From Flavobacterium humidisoli (lineage in GTDB: Bacteria > Bacteroidota > Bacteroidia > Flavobacteriales > Flavobacteriaceae): a DNA stretch of 64,000 nt. Where the stretch lies: positions 5,332,001 to 5,396,000 of the forward strand of contig NZ_CP096829.1 in the NCBI RefSeq assembly GCF_023272795.1, given 5' to 3'. Position numbers and translations under genes: made by a program. The notes beneath the pieces were generated by a model. The model made no database searches. It had not been told where the DNA came from and saw only the letters and a program-made list of their open reading frames with translations. Position 1 is the stretch's first letter, and each line of letters opens with the position of its first letter. Of the stretch, positions 52,525 to 61,072 are shown piece after piece.

Positions 52525-55500
52525 TTAAAATGATAAATTAAGACTCAAAGAATATATTCTTGAGAAAGGATAATCGATACCACGTTCTGCTTTTATGGTT
52601 GATATGCGGAAAAACTCGTTTGCAAAAACATTAAATCCTAAAGCAGTTAATCCGTTTCTTTTTAACCAAGCTCTATCTGTTAATCTGTAGCCTAAGCGAA
52701 TAGATTCTCCAGAGATGTAATCATCTTTTTGGATAAAACGGGATGAAATTGGTGTATTATTCGTTAATCCTATCGCTTTAAATTGTGCCATCTGTCCAGG
52801 AGTTGTCCAACGATCTGTAAAAGCTCTGACGTCTTGATTATCAAAAATATTATCTCTCGAAATATTTTCTACTTTATTGTACAAGGCAGAGTTAAATCTT
52901 TCTGCACCAAAACTATAACGCACAAACAATCCAAAACTAAACCCTTTATAATTTAAGTTTGTAGAAACTACTCCTGTAGCAGTTTCTCTAGAATTACCCA
53001 TTACTACTTCATCTTTTTTATCTAGAATAAAAGTGGTCTGGCCATTTTTCTTTAAGAAAACTTCTCTACCTGTTGCAGGATCGATTCCTAATGAAGGTAC
53101 AGCCCAAAGATCATTACTGCTTGCACCGTCATAATATCTCGTTAAACTGGTCGTTTTTTGCGCCTCAGAATTTAAAGAAGCTAATGCATTACCAAAACCT
53201 CCAAGCTCATTATCTCCTGTAGTTCCCATTAAACCAACTCCCCAAACAAAATTTCTGCTCAAATCGTAGATAAAATTGTAGTTCATTTTTAACTCTAATC
53301 CCTGTGTAGTTAAATAACCAACATTTAAAGGATAACCGTTAAGTCCTGTTGAAGCTGCAAGATCGATAGCTACAATCTGTGGAGAAGTTTTACGTTTGTA
53401 AGCTCCCAGAGTCATCGTAAATCTGTTTCTAAACATAGCCAAGTCTAACCCTAAAGACAAATCTCTGGTTCTCTGTGCTTCTAAATTTGGGTTTGCAATT
53501 TGAGATACTCCCAATCCAGGACCAAAAACGTTTGTATTTGGATTATAAGCATATATATCATAAGAGGCAAAACCTACTAAATTCTGGTTTCCAGTCTGAC
53601 CAATATTGGCTCGTATTTTAAATATATTGACAATATCTTCGTTCATTTTAAACTCATTGTTCAAATTCCATCCAAAACCAATTCCCCAATAAGGCGAATA
53701 TTTTTTGTTGGTTCCAAAATTGGTTGCTCCAGAAATGGTTTGAGTAAAATCGAATAAAAACCTGCGATCGTAAGCATAGTTAATCTGGTTAGTCAAATCG
53801 ACGCTTCTTATCAATTCTGTATAAATTTCTGGTTTACCATTCGGTTCATAACCAAAGGCAAATGATGGATTTCCGGGAACTCCAAGAGGAAATCCTCTTA
53901 AAAATGATTTATAAGAATTGTTTTTTGTTTCTAATGCCGAAGCTCTAATGGTATAATTAAAAGAGTGAACATTCTTAAAAACATTCGAGTACGTTGCACC
54001 AAGATTCGCATTCCATTTATCGGTAATAGCATCATACCTGTTATAAGTTCCCTTTTCTGTCGCAATATTATTAATGAAACGAGTATCGTCTGGAGAAACA
54101 AAAACAACATTGTAGTTATCAAGTCTTGAAACAGATAAAGCTCCGGTTGCTTTGATATGTGAGTTTACGTCATAATTAATAGCGAAGTTATTCGTGAAAT
54201 TAAAATCCTTTCCTTTGTCATAACTTCCTAAAAAGACATTGTAAAGCGGATTAGCCGGATGGTTTACAATTGTCTGCAAGCTAGTTAATGGCAATGACGA
54301 ACCATCCATATAACGTGTTATTACTCCATTTTCGTTATACTTTGGATAATACGGACTTGCTTTTGCCCAAGTTTCAAATGAACCGTATGGAGATTCCTGA
54401 TTCGTTCCCCCAGAAACAAAAAATTGGTTGTTAAAACTTAATTTGTTTTTTCTGTAAGTCAAAGTCGTATTATAGCCCCAAGTATCGTGTTCAGAACCTT
54501 TCATTGTTCCTGTTAGTGTTTTGTAATTCCCTGCAATGTTAAATCTAAACTCATCAGAACCTCCGCCAAAATTCAAACTGTGTCCAGAAGTAATTCCCAT
54601 CTGAATCGGTTCGTTTAACCAATACGTATTTACACCGCTGCGTACTGCGGCTAAACGTCTATTGTATTCTTTATCCCAAGTTAAGGGAGTTGTTTCGCTA
54701 GTACCATCTTTAATAATGTATGCACCAGAAAGTCTTTCGAATTCTAATTTTTGAGCTGCATTCATTAAATGATAAACACTTAAGTCTGCTAATTCATAAG
54801 AAGAATTATACACATAATTAAACTGCAATTTTCCAGGAAGAGGCTTGTTGGTTTCAATTACCACAACACCATTTGCAGAACGAGAACCGTATAATGCTGT
54901 TGATGCCGCATCTTTTAATAAAGTGATACTCGCAATTCTATTAATATCTAAATCGACAACTTGCTGTAAAGTAGTTGGAAATCCGTCCAAAATAAACAAA
55001 GGCTGATTTGGATCGTCTCTAAACTGGCTGTCAACCTGATTGGCCGTTAAACTTGTCTGTCCTCTCACTTCGATTGTTGGCAGAATATTTGGATTTGAAC
55101 CTGCAATATTATTATTGACCACAATAAAAGACGGATCTAATGATTTTAAAGCCTGTACCGCATTTTGCGTAGAAACCTGTCTTAATTCTTCACCTCTAAA
55201 AACAGTGACTGCACCTGTAATTAACTCTTTCTTACGAACCGTAACCCCTGTATTTACAACGACTCCAACAAGTTCTTTAGTTTCTTGTGCTAGTGTAATA
55301 TTTATTATTTTTCTTTTGTTTATCTCCACGACCTGTGCTTTGTGCCCGATATAGGTAAACAAAATTTGCCCATCTTCTGGTGCACTAATTGTATATTTTC
55401 CGTCAAAATCGGTTTGCACAGCTGTATTTGTACCTCTTACTTTTATATTAACTCCTGGCAGTGGTTCTTTGGCTTCATTGGTAACTGTTCCTTTAATTTC

Positions 55501-55902
55501 GATTATTTTAGATTGAACTACAAATTTATCTGCTTTTCTTTCTTTTACAACAATCGTATTTCCAGCAGAAAAACTAAAATCAAAATCTTTATCAGAGAAA
55601 CTGGCTTCTAATAAATCATTTACCTTAATTTTTCCTTTTTTCAAGTGTACTTTAGGCAATTTTTTAAATAAATCTTCCTGATAAATAAAAGTATAATTGG
55701 TCTGTTTTGTAATAATGTCAAAAACTTCGTCAACAGATACTGTTTTATCAGCTGTAATTACAACTTTCGTGTTTTGTGAAAATAGATTTACGGGAGAAAA
55801 ACCAAAAATTGTAGTACAAAACAAGAAGATAAAAGTTCTCATAATGTTAATAATTAGCCTCTTTCTAAAATAGAAATAGGCACTGGTTAATTTAAATTTC
55901 AT
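52525..55902 (-). CDS. SusC-family TonB-dependent transducer with STN domain
   Basis: 1125 residues. A long signal (from ATG 55902; a second ATG at 55842 gives MRTFIFLFCTTIFGFSPVNL and is also possible) leads to a Secretin/TonB short N-terminal (STN) domain (about 50-120: VDEVFDIITKQTNYTFIYQEDLF), then a carboxypeptidase-regulatory-like domain (about 130-215), plug and barrel. The STN domain is the part that talks to FecR anti-sigma factors, encoded next upstream, so ligand binding outside can switch on the operon. The barrel ends SRIYSLSLNLSF. The TonB box-like stretch is weak (TKELVGVVVNTGVTVRKKELITGAV). Confidence 0.95.
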   Translation of the reverse strand: MKFKLTSAYFYFRKRLIINIMRTFIFLFCTTIFGFSPVNLFSQNTKVVITADKTVSVDEVFDIITKQTNYTFIYQEDLFKKLPKVHLKKGKIKVNDLLEASFSDKDFDFSFSAGNTIVVKERKADKFVVQSKIIEIKGTVTNEAKEPLPGVNIKVRGTNTAVQTDFDGKYTISAPEDGQILFTYIGHKAQVVEINKRKIINITLAQETKELVGVVVNTGVTVRKKELITGAVTVFRGEELRQVSTQNAVQALKSLDPSFIVVNNNIAGSNPNILPTIEVRGQTSLTANQVDSQFRDDPNQPLFILDGFPTTLQQVVDLDINRIASITLLKDAASTALYGSRSANGVVVIETNKPLPGKLQFNYVYNSSYELADLSVYHLMNAAQKLEFERLSGAYIIKDGTSETTPLTWDKEYNRRLAAVRSGVNTYWLNEPIQMGITSGHSLNFGGGSDEFRFNIAGNYKTLTGTMKGSEHDTWGYNTTLTYRKNKLSFNNQFFVSGGTNQESPYGSFETWAKASPYYPKYNENGVITRYMDGSSLPLTSLQTIVNHPANPLYNVFLGSYDKGKDFNFTNNFAINYDVNSHIKATGALSVSRLDNYNVVFVSPDDTRFINNIATEKGTYNRYDAITDKWNANLGATYSNVFKNVHSFNYTIRASALETKNNSYKSFLRGFPLGVPGNPSFAFGYEPNGKPEIYTELIRSVDLTNQINYAYDRRFLFDFTQTISGATNFGTNKKYSPYWGIGFGWNLNNEFKMNEDIVNIFKIRANIGQTGNQNLVGFASYDIYAYNPNTNVFGPGLGVSQIANPNLEAQRTRDLSLGLDLAMFRNRFTMTLGAYKRKTSPQIVAIDLAASTGLNGYPLNVGYLTTQGLELKMNYNFIYDLSRNFVWGVGLMGTTGDNELGGFGNALASLNSEAQKTTSLTRYYDGASSNDLWAVPSLGIDPATGREVFLKKNGQTTFILDKKDEVVMGNSRETATGVVSTNLNYKGFSFGLFVRYSFGAERFNSALYNKVENISRDNIFDNQDVRAFTDRWTTPGQMAQFKAIGLTNNTPISSRFIQKDDYISGESIRLGYRLTDRAWLKRNGLTALGFNVFANEFFRISTIKAERGIDYPFSRIYSLSLNLSF

Positions 55903-55925
55903 AAATTTACATGTTAATTGGTTGG

Positions 55926-55956
55926 TTGGTTAATAAAACTGACTTATTGGTTAATA
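55926..55956. promoter_or_regulatory. Direct repeat TTGGTTAATA upstream of the STN-SusC gene
   Basis: TTGGTTAATA occurs at 55926-55935 and 55947-55956, 21 bp apart (two helical turns), inside a GGTT-rich stretch. No TAnnTTTG -7 element is present in the 112-bp gap to fecR, so this may be part of an ECF-sigma promoter or an operator. Confidence 0.4.
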
Positions 55957-56014
55957 CACAGAAAGGGATAAAGCGCAGTACGGTGAGAGGTCTAAACTTT
56001 AATCCCTTTTCTTT

Positions 56015-57163
56015 TTATTTGATTATAATCTTATTGTCTTTTTTCTCATAGGCATTAATAAAATTAATATTCTTGATCGTGGTCAATATGTCTTCTAATT
56101 TCTGATTCTTGTTTAAAACTCCATTAAATTTTACGTCTCCAAGCGCTGGATCTGCAAATACAATATCTACGTCATACCATCTTGATAATACTTTCGCAAT
56201 ATCTTTTAGAGGCATTCCCTTAAACACGAATAACCCTTTTCTCCAAGAAATTTCATTGTAAACATCTACGTCAGAAACGGCGATATTTCCGTTGTACTCT
56301 GTTATCTTAGATTGCTGGTTTGGAGCCAGAATTTGTTTTTTACTAGTATTGCTAACGGCTACAACTCCTTTTACCAGAGTGGTATAAATAGCAGATTCGT
56401 CTCTGTACGCTTTAATATTAAATTCGGTTCCAATTACTTCTACATTCTGATTTTCAGTTTTCACTTTAAATCTCGAACCTTTGTGTTTGGTACTTGGCGA
56501 TACTTCAAAATACGCTTCTCCATAAACCAGTTCTACTTGTCTGGTTTCTCCATCAACAAAAGCGACAGGATATCTTAATTGTGATTCTGAATTCAGCCAG
56601 ACTTTGGTACTGTCTGCCAACTGTACAAAAAACTGTCCGCCTCTCGGAATCGTTAAAAGGTTATTGGCAATGGCGGCCGATTTTCCGTTTGAGCTGTAAA
56701 CTAACTTTTCTCCGTTACTGGAAGCATTTCCTTTGGTGTACGATTTTCCTTTTTCTAAGGCTATAACAGAACCGTCTTCTAAAGTCAGAGTTGCTTTATC
56801 GCTTCCAATTAAGATTTCTTTATGGGCAACTTGCGGAGTTTCAATCTTAAGCGGATTTGTTTTATTAATGATTAATGAAATTGAAATCAACAATAACAAC
56901 GATGCCGCCATTGCTATTAGTTTAAAAGTATTTTTAGCATAAAAAGGCTGAATAGGAATAATTTTTACTTCTTCAGACTGAATTGCATTTTGAATACGCG
57001 TTCTCATTTTGAGTTCCATTTCTTCTCTAGAACCCAATGTGTCATTCCAATCTTCTTTGGTTTGAAAACTCTCGTAATAATTCAATAGCTTATTATTCTC
57101 CTCGAGATTGGTATCACCGGAAAGGTATCTATTTAGCAATATTATAAAATCCTCTTTCTTCAT
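56015..57163 (-). CDS. FecR-family anti-sigma factor
   Basis: 382 residues: N-terminal cytoplasmic sigma-binding segment (about 1-78), one membrane helix (about 80-101, FKLIAMAASLLLLISISLIIN), periplasmic FecR domain (about 170-265; PRGGQFFVQLADSTKVWLNSESQLRYPVAF) and a C-terminal DUF4974/STN-like domain (about 310-382). It holds the ECF sigma factor until the STN-SusC signals ligand. Spacing to the sigma gene is 155 bp. Confidence 0.94.
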   Translation of the reverse strand: MKKEDFIILLNRYLSGDTNLEENNKLLNYYESFQTKEDWNDTLGSREEMELKMRTRIQNAIQSEEVKIIPIQPFYAKNTFKLIAMAASLLLLISISLIINKTNPLKIETPQVAHKEILIGSDKATLTLEDGSVIALEKGKSYTKGNASSNGEKLVYSSNGKSAAIANNLLTIPRGGQFFVQLADSTKVWLNSESQLRYPVAFVDGETRQVELVYGEAYFEVSPSTKHKGSRFKVKTENQNVEVIGTEFNIKAYRDESAIYTTLVKGVVAVSNTSKKQILAPNQQSKITEYNGNIAVSDVDVYNEISWRKGLFVFKGMPLKDIAKVLSRWYDVDIVFADPALGDVKFNGVLNKNQKLEDILTTIKNINFINAYEKKDNKIIIK

Positions 57164-57318
57164 TTTTTTAACATTAATTCGGGGAGTATATTAAGTAAGT
57201 ATCCAAAAAGACACATACCCCCTAGTCCAAATCGTATTTTTTTTGATTTTTTTTGAAAGACAACTAAAAAAGAAGAAAAACCACACATCACCAATCCAAC
57301 CACTGCATTATTTTTTTG

Positions 57319-57912
57319 CTAAAAAATATTTTTTGAGAGCCATAAAATCATAGCCACGCTCATACTTTCTCCCATAGACGATCTTATGGTATTGAGTGCT
57401 TTAGTAATATGATTTTCGACCGTTTTTGTAGAAATATTAAGTCTTTCGGCAATTTCTTTATGGCTCAGCTGCTCTTCACGGCTTAGCTTATAAACTGCCT
57501 GACATTTTTCAGGAAGTGATTCAATTATCATGTTGAGCTGTTCCACTAGTTCATCGTGCATCAACTGTGTTTCGGGAGTGGTCGACAGAAAACGTTTTTC
57601 GAGATCATCAAAAAGTTCCACATGAACTTTGTCTTTATTTTTTCTCAAATGATTAAAAACCTGATATCTCGCACAGGCATACATATAGCCTTTTAGCGAA
57701 ATATGAATTTCTATTTTTTCGCGGTTGTGCCAGATATTCATGAAAATATCCTGAATAATATCTTCGCACAATTCTTTGTCTTTAATCACATTATAAGCAG
57801 ACATAAAAAGTGCCTGCCAAAATTTATTATACAATTCTGTCAACGCCGATTCATCGCCGCCACGAAGGCGATCAATTACTATTTGATCTGGATCTGAGAT
57901 AATATTCGACAA
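57319..57912 (-). CDS. ECF-type sigma-70 factor (Bacteroides expansion family)
   Basis: 197 residues with sigma region 2 (about 25-95; EDIIQDIFMNIWHNREKIEI... and KGYMYACARYQVFNHLRK) and region 4 (about 125-180; LPEKCQAVYKLSREEQLSHKEIAERLNISTKTVENHITKAL by position). Controls the SusCD operon with FecR. Minus-strand TATGTTTG at 57956-57949 is a housekeeping -7 element for its own expression. Confidence 0.94.
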   Translation of the reverse strand: MSNIISDPDQIVIDRLRGGDESALTELYNKFWQALFMSAYNVIKDKELCEDIIQDIFMNIWHNREKIEIHISLKGYMYACARYQVFNHLRKNKDKVHVELFDDLEKRFLSTTPETQLMHDELVEQLNMIIESLPEKCQAVYKLSREEQLSHKEIAERLNISTKTVENHITKALNTIRSSMGESMSVAMILWLSKNIF

Positions 57913-58366
57913 TGACTTGCTCCTTTATATAAATTGAATAATTCGCAACAAACATAATAAATTTAGATAATAATCCTAATTTGTTCTCGACCACACAATT
58001 TTATATTTGCTATAATTCTTAATTTGAAAAGCAATAAATTCTTAAAACATATCCAATCAAAACCACAAAATAGAGCACTTTTTTAAACTTAAGTAAATTA
58101 TATCTATCAAATAAAATAGATTTTTCAAAAAATCAAATTTCATTTTTGATTACGTTAAAATTATATTTTTATTAAATTTAAAAAAACAGCGTAGCTAATT
58201 TCTTTAAATCAAAACTCAAAATTAATTTTATTAAATCATCATTTTATCTTAAAATTGAATTTGGACTTCAAATACTCATCAAACAAAATTTAAAATCATT
58301 CCTTTTACAATTATTGTAAATTTGGACTACTTTTAACCATCAATAAACAAATACTAAACAGTCCAG
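57913..58366. promoter_or_regulatory. 454-bp divergent control region between the ECF sigma and second MocR genes
   Basis: Very AT-rich, no gene seen. It contains the sigma-gene -7 element (TATGTTTG, minus strand 57956-57949), a plus-strand TATATTTG at 58002-58009 far from any start, and the MocR promoter TAAATTTG at 58317-58324. AATTTGGACT occurs twice (58258-58267 and 58319-58328, the latter overlapping the -7 box) and its core reappears inverted as AGTCCA at 58360-58365, a reasonable set of autoregulatory MocR sites. Confidence 0.5.
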
Positions 58367-59776
58367 ATGCTTCGTCCTTGGCCATTAGAAATTCAGATAG
58401 ACAAAAAATCAGATAAAGCGATTTACCTGCAAATTGCCGATGCTGTAATTGACGCTATCAAAACAGGAAAATTGGTCAACGGAAATGCATTGCCAGGAAG
58501 CAGACAATTGGCTGAATTACTGAAAGTAAACCGAAATACTGTTGTAGAAGCTTTAGATGTTTTAACTGCTGAAGGTTGGCTGGTAACCATTGACCGAAAG
58601 GGAACTTTTGTAACAGAATCGCTCCCAAAAATCAGTCATTCGTCAGAAAATAAAAAAGAGCCAAAAGTTGAAGTTGAAGATCCTAAAAGTTTTTTAGTTT
58701 TTGATGACGGACTTCCTGATAGCCGATTGGCACCAATGAATGATTTGGCTAGAGCATATCGTGAGCTGTTCAATAGAAAATCACGTTGGCAAATTATGGG
58801 TTATAGTAGCGAATTGGGAAATTTAGAATTTAGAAAATCGATCGCTCAAATGCTCAATTTTAAACGTGGCATGAGCATTTCGCACGATCAAATTTGTATT
58901 ACACGCGGAAGTCAAATGGCGATGTATCTTGCTTCTCATTGTATTTTAAAATCAGGCGATTTTGTTTTGGTTGAAAATCCTGGCTACAAACCCGCTTGGG
59001 AAGCTTTTGAAAATGCAGGTGCAACTCTACTTCCTGTAAATATAGAATCGGACGGATTGGATATCGATCAAGTCGAAAAATATTTGCAACATAAAAATAT
59101 AAAAGCAATTTATGTTACACCTCATCATCAATTTCCAACTACTGTTACCCTGTCTCTGAAAAAGAGATTAAAATTGATAGAACTTTCCAACCAATATCAT
59201 TTTACAATTATTGAAGACGATTACGATAACGAATTTCATTTCGGACTAAGACCAATACTTCCTATTTCGAGTTATTCGGGTTTGAAAAACTATATTTATA
59301 TTGGCACATTCAGCAAAATTGTTGCGCCGGCGTTGCGTATTGGATATTTAGTCAGTTCGCATGAGAATGTTCTAAACATTGGGAATCATAGAAAAATCAT
59401 CGATGTCCAAGGCGATAATATTATGGAAGAAGCGATTTTAAATCTTATTAATGAAGGTAAAATAAAACGGCATCTTAAAAAAGCTAATTTGGTTTACAAA
59501 AGCAAACGAGATTTTTTCGAAAGCTTATTAAATCAATACCTTCAGGATAAAATCACATTTACAAAACCCGAAGGCGGACTTGCTTTTTGGATTGTTCCTA
59601 AAGCAGATATTAATGTTTTAGAGATTTTCGAAAAATTAAAATCTCAAGGCATTCAAATCATGAGCCCAGATCGTTTTAGTTTTGATGAAACAATCCAAGG
59701 TTTCCGTTTGGGTTATGCTTCGCTTTCAGAAAAACAAATGGAAGAAGGTTTAAAAGCGCTTTCAAGATTACTATAA
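58367..59776 (+). CDS. MocR/PdxR-type GntR regulator with aminotransferase domain (second copy type)
   Basis: 469 residues: GntR winged helix (about 15-80; IYLQIADAVIDAIKTGKLVNG then LKVNRNTVVEALDVLTAEGWLV) and an aminotransferase-fold sensor (about 115-469) with PLP lysine 317 in GTFSKIVAPALRIGYL and IIEDDYDNEFHF as cofactor-binding stretch. It is diverged from the MocR at 18382 (similar architecture, clearly different sequence), so it is not a recent duplicate. Its target may be itself or the nearby YggS gene, which also handles PLP; this is inference. Confidence 0.9.
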   Translation: MLRPWPLEIQIDKKSDKAIYLQIADAVIDAIKTGKLVNGNALPGSRQLAELLKVNRNTVVEALDVLTAEGWLVTIDRKGTFVTESLPKISHSSENKKEPKVEVEDPKSFLVFDDGLPDSRLAPMNDLARAYRELFNRKSRWQIMGYSSELGNLEFRKSIAQMLNFKRGMSISHDQICITRGSQMAMYLASHCILKSGDFVLVENPGYKPAWEAFENAGATLLPVNIESDGLDIDQVEKYLQHKNIKAIYVTPHHQFPTTVTLSLKKRLKLIELSNQYHFTIIEDDYDNEFHFGLRPILPISSYSGLKNYIYIGTFSKIVAPALRIGYLVSSHENVLNIGNHRKIIDVQGDNIMEEAILNLINEGKIKRHLKKANLVYKSKRDFFESLLNQYLQDKITFTKPEGGLAFWIVPKADINVLEIFEKLKSQGIQIMSPDRFSFDETIQGFRLGYASLSEKQMEEGLKALSRLL

Positions 59777-59885
59777 AATTAGACGCAGATTTCACGGATT
59801 TGCTATCGCAAAGACACGGATAAAACTAATTTTTAAAATCAGCGTAAATCAGCGTTTTCGCGATAGCGAATCTGTTTTATCTGCT
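59777..59885. repeat. Probable dispersed intergenic repeat with inverted GCTATCGC arms
   Basis: The gap between the MocR and DUF2024 genes reads as a mosaic of near-repeats (ACGCAGATTTCACGGATTT, AATCAGCGTAAATCAGCG, ATCTGTTTTATCTG). GCTATCGC (59802-59809) and GCGATAGC (59860-59867) are perfect 8-base inverted arms. It looks like a mobile-type or REP-like unit rather than a simple terminator. Confidence 0.5.
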
Positions 59886-59895
59886 TGCAATTAAT

Positions 59896-60159
59896 TTAAT
59901 TACAATTTTCCATTTCAATAATAGAAAACCCATTTTCGCGAATCTGATTTTCTACTTCAATTGGTGCTTTATCAATGTGACAGAAACGACATTCTTTAGA
60001 AGACAAAGTCTGCCCTTCTTGTGCGACACTTTTCAGGTATTCTTTTCCGTATTCGTATACTTGCTCTGCATCGTTAACATTTTCTTCTACCAAAATATCA
60101 AAGTGCATAATTTTTCCGTCTTTGCGGGTTACATAAGTATCCCAAACTGCTATTTTCAT
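59896..60159 (-). CDS. DUF2024 family protein
   Basis: 87 residues. MKIAVWDTYVTRKDGKIMHFDILVEEN (given by position 1-27) is the DUF2024 start and KECRFCHIDKAP (about 55-66) carries a conserved Cys-x-x-Cys-His that could bind a metal. Cytoplasmic, single small domain, unknown function. A TAAATTTG -7 element is at 60218-60211 on the same strand. Confidence 0.88.
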   Translation of the reverse strand: MKIAVWDTYVTRKDGKIMHFDILVEENVNDAEQVYEYGKEYLKSVAQEGQTLSSKECRFCHIDKAPIEVENQIRENGFSIIEMENCN

Positions 60160-60210
60160 GTTTTTAAGATTCTAAGTTACTAAAGTTCTAGGTTTTATTG
60201 GTTTATGACA

Positions 60211-60218
60211 CAAATTTA
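60211..60218 (-). promoter_or_regulatory. -7 element of the DUF2024 gene
   Basis: Minus-strand TAAATTTG, exact TAnnTTTG, 51 bp before the ATG at 60159. Confidence 0.5.
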
Positions 60219-60269
60219 CTGTAGATATAAAAGCCGTAAATCATCCAGTTTTTTCATTTTTTGAAGTGT

Positions 60270-60280
60270 ACTGGTCCAGT
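60270..60280. promoter_or_regulatory. Palindrome ACTGGTCCAGT upstream of the yggS-type gene
   Basis: Perfect 5-bp arms with one central base, 32 bp before the ATG at 60313. The half-site shares GGTCCA/TGGACx with the TTTGGACT repeats in front of the MocR gene 2 kb upstream, so it could be a target of that regulator. Confidence 0.35.
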
Positions 60281-60312
60281 AGAATTTTGTGGTTTAGATT
60301 TAATTTTACAAT

Positions 60313-61044
60313 ATGAAAAACGATATTATTTTTAATTTAATTAAAGTTCATCAACGCATTGAAAATGCTTGCAAGATTGCTGGAAGAAATCCTGAAGATG
60401 TACAGCTTTTATTGGCAACCAAAACGGTTCCTGCCGAAAAAATACGAATCGCGATAGAAGCTGGCGAAACTTTGATGGGTGAAAACAAAATGCAGGAATT
60501 GCGAGATAAAAATGATGTTTTGAAGAATCTTCCAGTTGAAAGGCATTTTATTGGACATCTTCAAACGAATAAAATAAAAGATGTCTTGAAATATGTTACT
60601 TGCATTCAATCTTTGGACAGAATCAATTTGGCTGATGAATTGCACAAACAGCTCCAAAATCAAAACAGAAAATTGGATGTTTTTGTTCAAGTCAATACTT
60701 CCTATGAAGAAAGCAAATTCGGATTGGCGCCAGAAGACGTTTTATCTTTCATTAAAAAAATAAAAACGTACGAGACCTTGAATATTAAAGGTTTAATGAG
60801 CATTGGGCTTTTAGATGTTGAAAAAGAAAAAATGATTCCGTCCCTAAGGCTTTTAAGAACAATTCGGGATGAAATTTATTCGGAAGAAATTGAAGGTTTA
60901 ACCGATTTGAAACTTTCGATGGGAATGTCTCAGGATTTGGAACTTGCCATTGCTGAAGGTTCTAATATGGTGCGAATTGGCACATCAATCTTTGGAAACC
61001 GTTTTTTAGGAAAAGAAATCTGGAACGAAAACATTGCAGAATAA
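60313..61044 (+). CDS. YggS/PROSC-family PLP homeostasis protein
   Basis: 243 residues, single TIM-barrel domain related to the N-terminus of alanine racemase. The PLP lysine is Lys37 in LLLATKTVPAEKI; GENKMQELRDK, FIGHLQTNKIKDVL, QSLDRINLADELHK, VQVNTSYEESKFG and LSMGMSQDLELAIAEGSNMVRIGTSIFG (by position about 205-232) are all family marks. It buffers free PLP. Usually this gene sits with division or proline genes; here it precedes an AAA ATPase by 28 bp. Confidence 0.95.
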   Translation: MKNDIIFNLIKVHQRIENACKIAGRNPEDVQLLLATKTVPAEKIRIAIEAGETLMGENKMQELRDKNDVLKNLPVERHFIGHLQTNKIKDVLKYVTCIQSLDRINLADELHKQLQNQNRKLDVFVQVNTSYEESKFGLAPEDVLSFIKKIKTYETLNIKGLMSIGLLDVEKEKMIPSLRLLRTIRDEIYSEEIEGLTDLKLSMGMSQDLELAIAEGSNMVRIGTSIFGNRFLGKEIWNENIAE

Positions 61045-61072
61045 AACTTAATTTTGCAGCAAATAATGAGAG

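Noticed and set aside
58002..58009. TATATTTG as promoter of an unseen small RNA
   Set aside because: It matches the -7 box, but in such AT-rich DNA chance matches are expected and no downstream structure or terminator supports a transcript before the MocR promoter.
18382..59776. The two MocR genes as a recent duplication
   Set aside because: Domain order is the same but the sequences differ throughout, including around the PLP lysine (GSFGKSLP against GTFSKIVAP).
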